From Naegleria lovaniensis (taxonomy: Eukaryota; Heterolobosea; Eutetramitea; Acrasida; Naegleriidae): a stretch of 64,000 nt of DNA. The translations under genes were made by a program, and so were the position numbers. The stretch lies in assembly GCF_003324165.1 (NCBI RefSeq), contig NW_025407854.1, forward strand, positions 306,711 through 370,710, given 5' to 3'. Numbering within the stretch: the stretch's first letter is position 1; every line of letters begins with the position of its first letter. The notes beneath the pieces were generated by a model, which saw only the letters and a program-made list of their open reading frames with translations, was not told the DNA's origin and made no database searches. Shown here in pieces: positions 31,708 through 42,124 of the stretch.

Positions 31708-34451
31708 ATGACCAGGATTTTCCCTTCGGAAAGCACGGGGAGTATTGTAGTAACTGGAGCAGGTCATTCGTCGCATCCAACAACAAATTTGCCCAATAAG
31801 AATTATAGGATACCTCAAAACGGAGAAGCGAGCACGACCAACATGTCTGTGGCAGGATCAACCTCATCGTTTCAGATCATCAAGCACTCGAATACTCCGG
31901 TTAATGAGTCCATACAAGTAATGCCAGGAGAGCCTCTGAACAGTGATCATATGATGAAAAGTGAAATTAAACAATCAACCAACAAACTGCATGAGGAGTT
32001 GGAATCAGGCTCATGGTGGGGATGTATACCTCTTCGTCTTTTCATTAGTGCAATGATAGCATTATTAATTGTTGTGAGTTGCGTTTCTATTTGGGTGACC
32101 ACATTTGTAGTGTCGAAACAAGCGATTGAAAATTTGGCAAATGATGTGATTGGAGTGAGCAATCAAAAGATTTTATCATACTTGGATGCAGTCATCAATC
32201 CTTTGGGCAAAATGTCAAAAGCAATGGCAGCTGATTACAATTGGGGAATTGCCAATGAAAACAACTTTCGAAAGTATCTCTTTCCAAAATATTATTTCTT
32301 GGGAGCCACAAGTTGTGGATACTTTTTTGGATATCCTTCAACCAAGTACACTTATTCAATCACTGGAGTTGGTTCCAAGGCTTATTTGGTTTATTCTTAT
32401 CAAACTCCAGGTTTCATTGGAACCATCAGAGATACTGTTAACAACAAGACTGGTGCTGTTATCAAATATAATAGCACAATAGACTATACCCCCTTTTTTT
32501 CAGCTCAACAAGATTATTACAATTCAACCATTGAATTATGTAATAGATTGGGAATTGAGGGAGTTTATGGACCACCCTACAAAGCATTGAATTCGAGTAT
32601 GGCAATTTATCATTCATCAGTGGTTTATGATCCAGTATTGTATGCCTCTGGAATTAAGAAAGCAGTTGGAGTGACAAGAATCAACATGTCATTGGGTGCA
32701 ATTGTTTCATATTTGAGCAAAATAGTGTTGATTGGAAGAGGATATTGTTTAGTTTCACAAACGAATGGAATGATGATTGGAGGAAGTATCAACACTCTTG
32801 CAGGAGATGGAGAAACGAATTTACACTTGTTCAATATTACAGACCGACATGCAGGAAAACTCATGAGATCACTTTTCATGCTGTACGGTAATGACCAAAA
32901 TATGATTCCACCAGTTTCATACATTAGAGACAGCGGTGTTTCTTACATTGTCTCATCCTCAAAATATACTATGGACAATATGAAATGGAACGTATATCTA
33001 ATCGTATATGAGGAGGATATATTCCACTCTCTGATTGTAGCGTCAGGTATTTCAATTGGCGTTTTTGCAGCTGTAACAATTGTGGGTGTGATTCTCAGCG
33101 TTGTTTTAGGTAGTATTATTGCCCGGCCTCTTAAAAAGTTGGAAGAACAGTTTTCTTTAATCAAGGTATTGGACTTGAATGAGATAAGTCTTTGGCAATC
33201 ACCGTTCAAAGAGATCAACAATATTTTCCAGAGCTTGGGGGACACGGTGGTGTGGTTAAAGGAAATTAAGACATTCATTCCTGACTATGTGTTTGAACAA
33301 ATTCAAACAAGTAAGAGCCTCTCTGTAAAATCCATTGAAGTTACCAAAGTGAATTCAGTAGCTTCCAACATGAACAAAGCGTCTATTTCCTCTCTTTCTC
33401 AATCGCATCTTGGAGGATCCAGGCTTTTCAAGTCCTTGAGCAATTCAGGTGGAAAATTGGGGAAAACTATTTTTCAAATGGGACTGCATACAAATCTTTG
33501 TTGTGTCATTCATGTGATTTTCAAAGGTTTTACGAATGTGGAGTCATCTTCAGAAAAAGCTGAATTGTTTACATCGGCTATTTCAAACATCACACCACTC
33601 ATCAAATTATACAAAGCTAATATTCAAATATTAACAGACTTTGAATTTCAAATAGTAATTACTGGTTCCCGTAGCGACATCAAGGTACCTGTAAAAGGGT
33701 TGGAGTGTGCTTTGAAAGTTGTAAAAACTCTGGAATCGATCAACCAAACTCAATTTATTCCTCGCGTTGGGGTGAGTGTGAGTGAAGCAGACATCGGTAA
33801 CATTGGAACCAAAAATTCAAGGTTTTTCGCAATAGGTATGTTTGTCAATCTGTAGCATTGTAATTTTTTTAAACATTTCCTTTGTACAATATCGCAACAT
33901 TTACAGTTGGTAAATGTGTGAAGGAGGCTTCTAAAATGGCAAAGGTAGCAGTTTTGTTTAACTTGTCTGTCGTTGCTGATTCCTCATGTTTTTCCAGCCC
34001 GTTATCGAGAGAGAAATTTATTGCACGACCCATAGATCGCTACCGAAAAGATAAGCTTTCAGACATTGAATCAATTTGGACAGTTTTAGACGAGAAGAAT
34101 CATGAAAAAGATGAGTGGTTGTACGAATTAGAAAATTCGAAACGCAACAACACATTTGACAAGTTCTTGAACGCTTTTTGTATTTTCACAAAAGAATTTT
34201 GGGAGAAAACAGAACCCGATTATTATCCTGAAGCATTGGATCATAATTTGGATATTCTGAAAGAGTACGCTCATTTAGTGGAAGATCATTCCTTACCTCG
34301 ACTCATCTCTGTATTAACTGCTGTTGCCACCACGTGCTCTCCACAAAATATTCCTTTTGTTTTGACGAATTATTCATCCGAATTGGGATGTGAGTATAGA
34401 GGCTTGCTATTGGACACACAACCTGTAGCAAATCTTCATATTGAGATGTAA
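31708..34451 (+). CDS. two-TM sensor with extracellular domain and degenerate cyclase domain (paralogue A)
   Basis: Exons 31708-33835 and 33907-34451 across a 71-nt intron give 890 residues. A Ser/Thr-rich cytoplasmic N-terminus (1-108) precedes TM1 (about 110-134), a long extracellular part (135-440) with several Asn-X-Ser/Thr sites and the look of a dCache-type sensor, TM2 (441-471), and a HAMP-like stretch beginning ARPLKKLEEQFSLIK. At about 595-760 lies a class III cyclase-like domain: VIHVIFKGFTNVESSSEKAE, a middle ILTDFEFQI strand, RVGVSVSEADIGNIG and, across the splice, GKCVKEASKMA. In true cyclases the first metal Asp is three residues before GFT; here it is Ile, so catalysis is doubtful. 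The C-terminal 130 residues are shared with paralogue B. The ligand is unknown. Confidence 0.85.
32100..32432 (+). repeat. 333-bp block identical to 37072-37404
   Basis: By eye this segment of paralogue A is base-for-base identical to 37072-37404 in paralogue B, while sequence just upstream (TM1) and just downstream diverges even at silent sites. A second near-identical block follows at about 32517-32812, matching about 37490-37785 with about six differences. Confidence 0.93.
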
Positions 34452-34925
34452 ATAATGCATACTGTCTCAAATAACTCTGAAAAGAAATATTAAAAAAACC
34501 CTCACCATATTATTTTGAAACAGAAGATAAGCGTCAACTATGAGATTCATGACATTCCAAGGTCATCATTCACCAAAATTGTTTTAAGACAGACACAAAA
34601 AAAATTATTGAGGTTTATGTACACCGAATCCAATTGGGATTCTAACTAAGGACACAAGGTCCTTAGTCTTCAATCTTGTAAGAGTAGTATTTGGCATCTG
34701 CACGAAGGTAACAGTACTGGATTCAGCATTCTTCATAGCTGGACTGCTTATCTATCACATCTGAGTAGAAACGAGTGATGGACGTAGAAATGGACGATGT
34801 GGATTAAACCACGAATTCGAATCTGATGACATGTGGATCAAGAAGATCTCATTCACAGTATCTCGCAGGGTCAAGCTTCGGACATTCATGAATGAAGTGG
34901 AGGAGATTGAGACAGACACAAAAAA
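34452..34925. other. intergenic region with a small hairpin
   Basis: 474 bp. The only structure I see is a 9-bp perfect stem with a 5-base loop at 34645-34667 (ACTAAGGAC, then its complement). No gene or RNA family recognised. The last bases, with an A6 run, lead into the hydrolase start. Confidence 0.5.
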
Positions 34926-36231
34926 ATGAAATCATTATTCATCATTCTCGCCTTCTTATTGGTTGTTGGACTGGTGATCAATTACAACACCAAATATTCC
35001 ACGCACGTCTTTCTCACACGAGCCTTCTTTCATGCCTTGCTGTTGAGAAATAAATATTTAGGAATGAAAGTAGGAGATCCCGAATCAAGTATGATTGGCA
35101 CGACCACTACAGATTGGAAGGAAGTTTCATTGGAGGCTCAAACGTTGTACAATATGGTTCGGTTTGTGAGAAGTAGGCTACACATGTCGGATGAGGAAAT
35201 TCGGGATACTGCCTATCATGCTCTAGCTCCTCCAGTTTCTCTTCATAATTCATTAAGTTTTGAACATGTGCCTGAAATTAGGAATTCAATATTTGTTACA
35301 TTGAGAGATCGGTTCTATATTGAACACTTCTTTGGAAAGGATCGTCGTGGAAAGGTTATCTTGTTACTTCATGGAGGATGCGGTTTTGCTGGACAGTATG
35401 ATGGTATGTTTGGAGTTGTAAATCATTTTCAACATAATTTTGAATTAATTACCAAATTGGAACTAATATTTGACACAATATGTAAATAATAATTATTGTC
35501 GAAATAATATGAATAATTAATGGATTTCATTTCTATCAATCATCACAGGCCAGGAATTGAGAAGTATTGTTGAGCACATGCAACAGAGGTTTAACAGTAC
35601 ATTGACCCATATTCTTTCTGTGGATTACAGACTTATGGGACTGACTGAAGCAGAACGACAAAAGAAGGATGTATTTGCATCGAAATTTAGTGACCAAGTT
35701 GACGACGTCATTCAAGCGTACCATTGGTTGTTAACAAAGTTTAAGCCTGAGGATATTGTCATTGTAGGAAGTTCCTTTGGATCTACCCTTAGTGCCGAAT
35801 TTATACGAAGAGCCGCTAATGAACATCTTCCAATGCCAAAAGCTGCAGTGTTGATGGGTGGAGTCTATGATTTGAGTATGAAACTAACTCGAAGCAATAA
35901 GAATTCGAGAAATAACATCATGCTTTCCGATCAGCTAATTGGCATTATGCATAGATTGTATAAGGACGAGGAGTCTCCTCTTTTCACTTGGAAGAGCAGT
36001 GTGAATAAGGCCGTGTTTTCAACCAAACTTTACCTTGTTTATTCAAAAGATGAAGAATTATCCAAGGACAATGAAGTATTTATTCAACTTTTAATGGACC
36101 TAGGTCATCCATCTGTGAAGGTCTCTGCTGACAACATGATGATTCATGTTCACCCAATTTTTGAATACTATTTCCCTGAAGCAAAAGCTGCCATGTCAAA
36201 GATTTTGGACTTTATTGATTCTCAACAATAA
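34926..36231 (+). CDS. membrane-anchored alpha/beta hydrolase (HSL/esterase-like)
   Basis: Exons 34926-35403 and 35549-36231, across a 145-nt intron (GTATGT...CATCACAG), give 386 residues. An N-terminal hydrophobic segment (FIILAFLLVVGLVI) anchors or exports the protein. The alpha/beta-hydrolase core has the oxyanion motif LLLHGGCGF, the nucleophile elbow VGSSFGST with the central Ser, a candidate acid in VYSKDEEL and a His-containing MIHVHP near the C-terminus as the catalytic base. This order matches HSL/esterase-lipase enzymes, including arylformamidases and steryl esterases; the substrate cannot be told. It lies between two sensor paralogues, all on the same strand, but I see no evidence that they share a function. 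Confidence 0.88.
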
Positions 36232-36673
36232 GGGTTTAAAGCATCACCACATATTTAACCCATACCGCTTAATTGTCACACTTAGAATCTGTTGCTATTT
36301 GTACGTTATAATTTTATTTCATATTTGGTGATACATAGTTTACCTCAAACATTCTTTGAAGTAAAACAAGAATTACAAGATCTGACATACAAAAACGTTT
36401 CGGATAGCAGTGACATCAAAAGCCATCACACATAGAGAGATAATCCAAAAGTTACGATTGCATCGAGCGAGATGAGAGCTATCAGTAAGATGATTTGAAT
36501 ATCCATTGTTTGATTTGTGTTGCTTTCCGTTCGTTACTTTTAAAAAAGAATTGAGTCGCCCAGTCACTCCATCAAGGTTTTAAAAGTCGAGTGACTTAAT
36601 CTCTCAGTAACCACCAATATTCCATTTGAAAAATTGTATTTACCTCCGAGTGTTGCATGACATATCTTTCATC
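36232..36673. other. intergenic region
   Basis: 442 bp between the hydrolase and sensor paralogue B. No gene, repeat or RNA recognised. An in-frame ATG at 36626 lies upstream of the chosen start of paralogue B, but the residues it adds have no counterpart in paralogue A. Confidence 0.4.
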
Positions 36674-39562
36674 ATGACACGAATATTTCCAGTCACAGGA
36701 AGCTCCGACTCCTTTCCCTCAAATCATCACCCTCATCACAATTCCCGAATGGCACAATATTCGGCAGATAATTCCATCCCATCAAAGCCTCCGGAAACGA
36801 ATGCCAATATAACCAATGAATCACTACGAGTGTTCACGGGAGAGCTGTCAAGTACTCAACACCACAGCCAGCATACTTCGAAAAGTTCTGCAACGTCACC
36901 TCCTGCCACTAAAGAAGGTCTAAACCCACTGGATTTTAACCAAACGGGTGATGAAGATGGGATCTCCATCGACGCACCTCTTCTTGTCCAAGGCATCATA
37001 CCACTTCGTGGGTTCCTTATTGTGATGGTAGCATCCTTGATGGTCATGAGCTGTTTTTTCATATGGGTCAGCACATTTGTAGTGTCGAAACAAGCGATTG
37101 AAAATTTGGCAAATGATGTGATTGGAGTGAGCAATCAAAAGATTTTATCATACTTGGATGCAGTCATCAATCCTTTGGGCAAAATGTCAAAAGCAATGGC
37201 AGCTGATTACAATTGGGGAATTGCCAATGAAAACAACTTTCGAAAGTATCTCTTTCCAAAATATTATTTCTTGGGAGCCACAAGTTGTGGATACTTTTTT
37301 GGATATCCTTCAACCAAGTACACTTATTCAATCACTGGAGTTGGTTCCAAGGCTTATTTGGTTTATTCTTATCAAACTCCAGGTTTCATTGGAACCATCA
37401 GAGACACTGTCAATAATAAGACAGGCGAAGTGATAACAGTGAACAGCACGATCGATTACACGCCCTTCTTTTCAGCACAGCAATATTATTACAATTCAAC
37501 CATTGATTTATGTAATAGATTGGGAATTGAGGGAGTTTATGGACCACCCTACAAAGCATTGAATTCGAGTATGGCAATTTATCATTCATCAGTGGTTTAT
37601 GATCCAGTATTATATGCCTCTGGAATCAAGAAAGCAGTTGGAGTGACAAGAATCAACATGTCATTGGGTGCAATTGTTTCATATTTGAGCAAAATAGTTT
37701 TGATTGGAAGAGGATATTGTTTAGTTTCACAAACGAATGGAATGATGATTGGAGGAAGTATCAACACTCTTGCAGGTGATGGAGAAACAAATTTACACTT
37801 GTTCAATATTACTGATCGAAATGCTGGTCCTTTAATGCAAGCATTATTTGCCAAATATGAGTTTGATTCAAACAATATTCCACCACTCACTCATGTTTCA
37901 TTGAATGGAATTTCATACATTATTTCTCACTCCAAATATACCATAGACAATTTGAAATGGGATGTCTATTTGATTGTGTATGAGGAAGATATTTTACATT
38001 CTGTTATTGTGACTTCTGGCATTTCGGTTGGGGTGTTTGTGGGGACTACACTGTTGGGACTAGTGCTGAGCATCGTTCTCGGATCAATCCTAGCGCGACC
38101 ATTGAAAAAACTCGAAGAACAATTTTCCTTAATCAAAGTTTTGAATTTGGATGATGTGAAATTTTCTACTTCCATTTTCAAAGAAATTCACAACATTTTC
38201 AGAAGTTTGGAAGAAACTCTAATTTGGTTAAAGGAAATTAAGTCGTTCATTCCAGAACATGTATTGGACGAAATTCAGGGTACAGACCCTAAATTATACT
38301 CTCCGCAACTCTTAACGAGTCGACAACACACCTCCATGAGATCAAGTGTTACTAAGAATTCTGTCTCATCGTGGCACTCGGCAGGAAGAGACTCCAACAG
38401 CAGCAAGCGACCCAAATTCCTTCGGGCATTAAGCAAAGCAAGTGGGGTTGGAAGCGGAAGGTCAAACTTTGGAATGAGTTCGCTCTTCCAGATGGGTTTA
38501 CAGAAGAAATTATGTTGTGTGCTGCATGTCATATTCAAAGGTTTTGAACATGTCGAATCGGCAGCAGAGAAGGCTGAATTATTTACAGAAGCACTCGCTT
38601 CGATTGCTCCACTGATTAAGATCTACAAAGCTTCTCTTCAGATATTGACCAATTTTGAGTTTCAGATTTATGTCACTGGAAATCTCAATGATGATGAATA
38701 CAAAGTTCCAATTAAGGGAATTGAATGTGCTCTGAAAATTGTCAAATCTCTAGAATTATTGAATGCTATCAAGTACATGACACGAATTGGAGTGAGTATG
38801 AGCGAGGCGCAAGTTGGTAATATTGGAACGAAAAGTTCAAGATATTTCACTACGGGTAAGTTTGAAAACTCAAAATTCCATTTGATTGAACTAATGCACC
38901 GTTTGAATCACATTAATCTCGCATAATTGCAATGGCCCACCCCAACAGATGGACCATGTGTAAAAGATGCCACCACCATGGCAACACTTGCACGACTTTT
39001 CAACCTTTCCATTGTGACAGATGCGTCATGTTTTGATGGTACACTTTCCAATGAGAGATTCATTGCAAGACCCATTGATCGATTCCGCAAACCTAAATCC
39101 TCAGAAATTGAAACCTTGTGGACTGTCACAGACGAGAAGAATCTTGAAAATGCCGAATGGCTCTACGAATTGGAGAATTCTAAAAGAAACAACTCCTTCG
39201 AACGATATCATGACGCCTTTCAAGGACTTTTCACACACGAGTTTTGGGACGGCATTGCTCCTGAGAATATTCTTTCCACTCTTGAAGATCAATTACATGT
39301 CCTCCAAGAGTATTCGAGCACTTTGGATGATCCCTCACTTGTACGATTAATTTCTTCGCTTTCTTCGATTGCCTCCTCATATACAGCCACTCCACAACAA
39401 ATTCCTTTTGCGCTCAATAATTATCACTCACTTCTGGGAAGCGATTTGAAAGGAGTCGTGATTGATTCCCCTCAACCCAATTCAGAAGATGCAAACGATG
39501 CCACACAACCACTACAGGGTCTCTTAATTTCAGTGACTGATATTATTCCAATTGAACACTAA
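36674..39562 (+). CDS. two-TM sensor with extracellular domain and degenerate cyclase domain (paralogue B)
   Basis: Exons 36674-38855 and 38949-39562, across a 93-nt intron placed exactly as in paralogue A, give 931 residues. The start is set at MTRIFPVTGSS because paralogue A begins MTRIFPSESTG. Architecture is the same: Ser/Pro-rich cytoplasmic leader, TM1 ending CFFIWVSTFVV, extracellular sensor, TM2 (GVFVGTTLLGLVLSIVLGSI), HAMP-like ARPLKKLEEQ, a longer Ser/Arg-rich linker and the cyclase-like domain (VLHVIFKGFEHVESAAEKAE, RIGVSMSEAQVGNIG). The first catalytic Asp is again replaced by Ile. The sensor domain is almost identical to A while both cytoplasmic ends have diverged, suggesting the same ligand but different output, or gene conversion of the sensor only. 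Confidence 0.85.
37072..37404 (+). repeat. 333-bp block identical to 32100-32432
   Basis: Partner of the block in paralogue A, 4,972 bp away in direct orientation. Its sharp ends inside coding sequence are typical of a gene-conversion tract. Confidence 0.93.
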
Positions 39563-39629
39563 ATTTCTCAACAAGCTATAATATTTTGTTGCCACCTCAT
39601 CACCCAATTTTTTTCATCATCAAAAAAAA

Positions 39630-40634
39630 ATGAGCAGCCTTCCTTCATCATCTATCATGCCATCCACATCTCCATCGTCGGCTTTACATCAAACAGCTCC
39701 CGTTAAAACTTTCTCATCCGACCATCAAGATATGATTCATGATGCACAGGCTGATTATTACGGAAAAAGATTAGCAACATGTTCAAGTGATTGCACCATC
39801 CGAATTTTTGATTTGGCTCCTGGTGCTACCGAACAACAAGAACCCAAATTGTTGGATGTGCTTACGGGACATGAAGGTCCTGTTTGGCAAGTGAGCTGGG
39901 CTCACCCACAATTTGGATCGATTTTGGCAAGTTGTTCCTATGATCATAAAGTAATAATTTGGAAGGAAAATCAACAAACTCACAAGTGGGCCAAAGTTTT
40001 TGATTACAGACTCGACAGTAGCGTAAATTCAATCTCTTGGGCACCTCATGAACACGGCCTTCATTTGGCTAGTGCTTCTTCCGATTGTCAAATTACTATC
40101 TTTTCCTATGATGAACAGAGTAATAATTGGAGAGTCTCAAACATTAGAGATGCTCACAAAATTGGCTGTAATTCTGTTTGTTGGGCTCCTGCATCACACA
40201 CTGGTGCCTTGGTTCAGCAACCTACTCAAGATCAACCCGAAAGTAGCAAGTTTGTGAAGAGAATGGTCTCCGGTGGAAGTGATAATCTCGTTAAAATCTG
40301 GGAATACAATGAATCAATTAATCAATGGAAAGATACCACACTGGAAGGACATACTGATTGGGTTAGAGATGTAAGCTGGGCTCCAAATATTGGTCTTCCA
40401 TATGAAACTATTGCCTCTTGTTCTCAAGATAAAACTGTAATAATTTGGACAAGAGACCAAAATTCAAACCAATGGAGTAAGCAAGTTCTTGCATTCGATA
40501 ATGTTGTTTGGAGAGTGAGCTGGTCATTGACTGGAAATATTTTGGCTGTCTCTACAGCTGACAATGAAGTTACATTGTGGAAAGAAGATGTCACTGGAAA
40601 ATACAAGAAGATTAGCTCTCTCAGTGACAAGTAA
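39630..40634 (+). CDS. SEC13: SEC13 (COPII coat / nuclear pore beta-propeller)
   Basis: Single-exon 334-residue protein. After a Ser/Pro-rich leader of about 30 residues come the six WD blades of SEC13: the family-typical ATCSSDCTIRIFDL, LTGHEGPVWQVSWAHPQFGSILASCSYDHKVIIW, SISWAPHEHGLHLASASSD, GCNSVCWAP, MVSGGSDNLVKIW, GHTDWVRDVSWAPN and VVWRVSWSLTGNILAVSTADN. SEC13 pairs with SEC31 in the outer COPII cage at ER exit sites and with the Nup107-160 complex, each time receiving a seventh blade from its partner. The GCNSVCWAP blade is diagnostic. The start follows an A8 run. Nothing unusual apart from the slightly long leader. Confidence 0.96.
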   Translation: MSSLPSSSIMPSTSPSSALHQTAPVKTFSSDHQDMIHDAQADYYGKRLATCSSDCTIRIFDLAPGATEQQEPKLLDVLTGHEGPVWQVSWAHPQFGSILASCSYDHKVIIWKENQQTHKWAKVFDYRLDSSVNSISWAPHEHGLHLASASSDCQITIFSYDEQSNNWRVSNIRDAHKIGCNSVCWAPASHTGALVQQPTQDQPESSKFVKRMVSGGSDNLVKIWEYNESINQWKDTTLEGHTDWVRDVSWAPNIGLPYETIASCSQDKTVIIWTRDQNSNQWSKQVLAFDNVVWRVSWSLTGNILAVSTADNEVTLWKEDVTGKYKKISSLSDK

Positions 40635-40800
40635 TTATTTCAACAAGAATACAAAAGCATTAAATTCATCAACCTCTTTCAAAATTATATTATTTTATTT
40701 TTAATTACCTAAATTTCATAACAATTTCATCATTGCTTCAGATTGAGTAAGAACGAAATTGTGTGAGATGTGAAATTGGAACTTTCACAAGTTCAAAAAA

Positions 40801-42078
40801 ATGTTTTTACACCATAAAACAACTAGATCACTATCGATATCCATTTTCATCATTACCACCACACTCTTTCTATTTTCCGTTCATCACGTAGCAGCTATTA
40901 TTCAACATGCCCAATCATCATCATCATCTTATGAATTTTCAACCACATCCGACCACAATACCATCACGATCATGAATCACGCCATGATGATGAAAACCCT
41001 CTCTTCTAGCATTCCTTCCTATAACTTTACATATGGTGGACGATTGAGTACATCCGAATTGTTACAACAAATCATGATGACCAACAATACCTCTCGGGAA
41101 TCTGCTCTCTCGACCATTGCCTCTCAATTCTATGCGTTTAGGCTTCCAATCCGATTTTCCAATAATTTAAATGTCATCTCGGAACGTATTGAAGTGATTG
41201 CCTTTGATCCATACAATGGTACCATCTATCTCATCGTGAATGGCTATAACGTCGAGTCATACTTTTATGGAAAGAATGCTTCAACGAGCAGTGATAGTAG
41301 CAACAATAAGATTGTTCCTTTGTTTTCGGAAATAATGTCTCCTTATTTTCCGACTGCTTTTGATGGAAAAAGTTTTGTCTTGATTTTTGAACCCAATGGT
41401 TTTGCCAATATTTTGAAACAAAGTGATAATGCAACGACATGTCGAACGGTACTTCACATGCCCTCTTTTAAAATGTTTAATCCTGTGAATGTGAGAAATC
41501 AATTTGTGATTTCCAATGTATATGGAATGGGTGGAATTCAAGTGATGAATAAGGAAAGTGGAGAATGCCTCACTTTCAATAACGAAGGATATCTCAATAA
41601 TTTAATGGCAACATTTAGTGTGTGTAACAAGACAAATCCAAATCAATTATTTGTTTGGACAGGTGCATATTTGGTTCCAAAATATCCAATCAATGATAAC
41701 ATGTATCAAGCTCTCAAGAGAGATTTTGCATTTGGAACATCTTTCTTGCCATTTTCACCAGGATTTAAGTATATTCGAATGACCATGCAATTTGTGACGC
41801 CAGCCAACTATGATCTTGTTCGTGCCGATAAGACTTTGAATTTTACAGACTCCAGTATTGAACAATTTTATAAGGAAAACACGATACTGATTGACGACAA
41901 CTTGAAGGGTAACATTACAGCCCTAATTTCACAAGCGCTCAATTCAAACATGATTTCCCAACTTGCTTTCAAGTGGTCTCGTGCAAGCTCAATGTATTCG
42001 CCTGGCTCTAGCGCTCTTGTTGTTGCAGTAACACTCGTACTGCTTGTGACAATGTTGGTGCAGACTTCATATTTTTAA
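40801..42078 (+). CDS. secreted or GPI-anchored surface protein, unknown family
   Basis: Single-exon 425-residue protein with an N-terminal signal sequence (SISIFIITTTLFLFSVHHVAA) and a hydrophobic C-terminus (ALVVAVTLVLLVTMLVQTSYF) that ends the protein without a cytoplasmic tail. Together with the small residues just before it (MYSPGSS), this fits GPI-anchor processing. At least seven Asn-X-Ser/Thr sites and a few cysteines (TCRTVL, GECLTF, SVCNKT) lie between. I do not recognise the ectodomain; it is beta-rich in appearance (RIEVIAFDPYNGTIYLIVNG). Likely a cell-surface glycoprotein. Start preceded by A6. It is convergent with CUL3, 46 bp between stops. Confidence 0.72.
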   Translation: MFLHHKTTRSLSISIFIITTTLFLFSVHHVAAIIQHAQSSSSSYEFSTTSDHNTITIMNHAMMMKTLSSSIPSYNFTYGGRLSTSELLQQIMMTNNTSRESALSTIASQFYAFRLPIRFSNNLNVISERIEVIAFDPYNGTIYLIVNGYNVESYFYGKNASTSSDSSNNKIVPLFSEIMSPYFPTAFDGKSFVLIFEPNGFANILKQSDNATTCRTVLHMPSFKMFNPVNVRNQFVISNVYGMGGIQVMNKESGECLTFNNEGYLNNLMATFSVCNKTNPNQLFVWTGAYLVPKYPINDNMYQALKRDFAFGTSFLPFSPGFKYIRMTMQFVTPANYDLVRADKTLNFTDSSIEQFYKENTILIDDNLKGNITALISQALNSNMISQLAFKWSRASSMYSPGSSALVVAVTLVLLVTMLVQTSYF

Positions 42079-42124
42079 ATTCAAGTGCAATAAAAATATG
42101 ATATAAATTAAAAGGCAAAATAAT

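Noticed and set aside
34926-36231. Idea that the hydrolase and the two flanking sensors form one signalling cluster
   Set aside because: Only shared strand and proximity support it; the sensor pair is explained by duplication and conversion.
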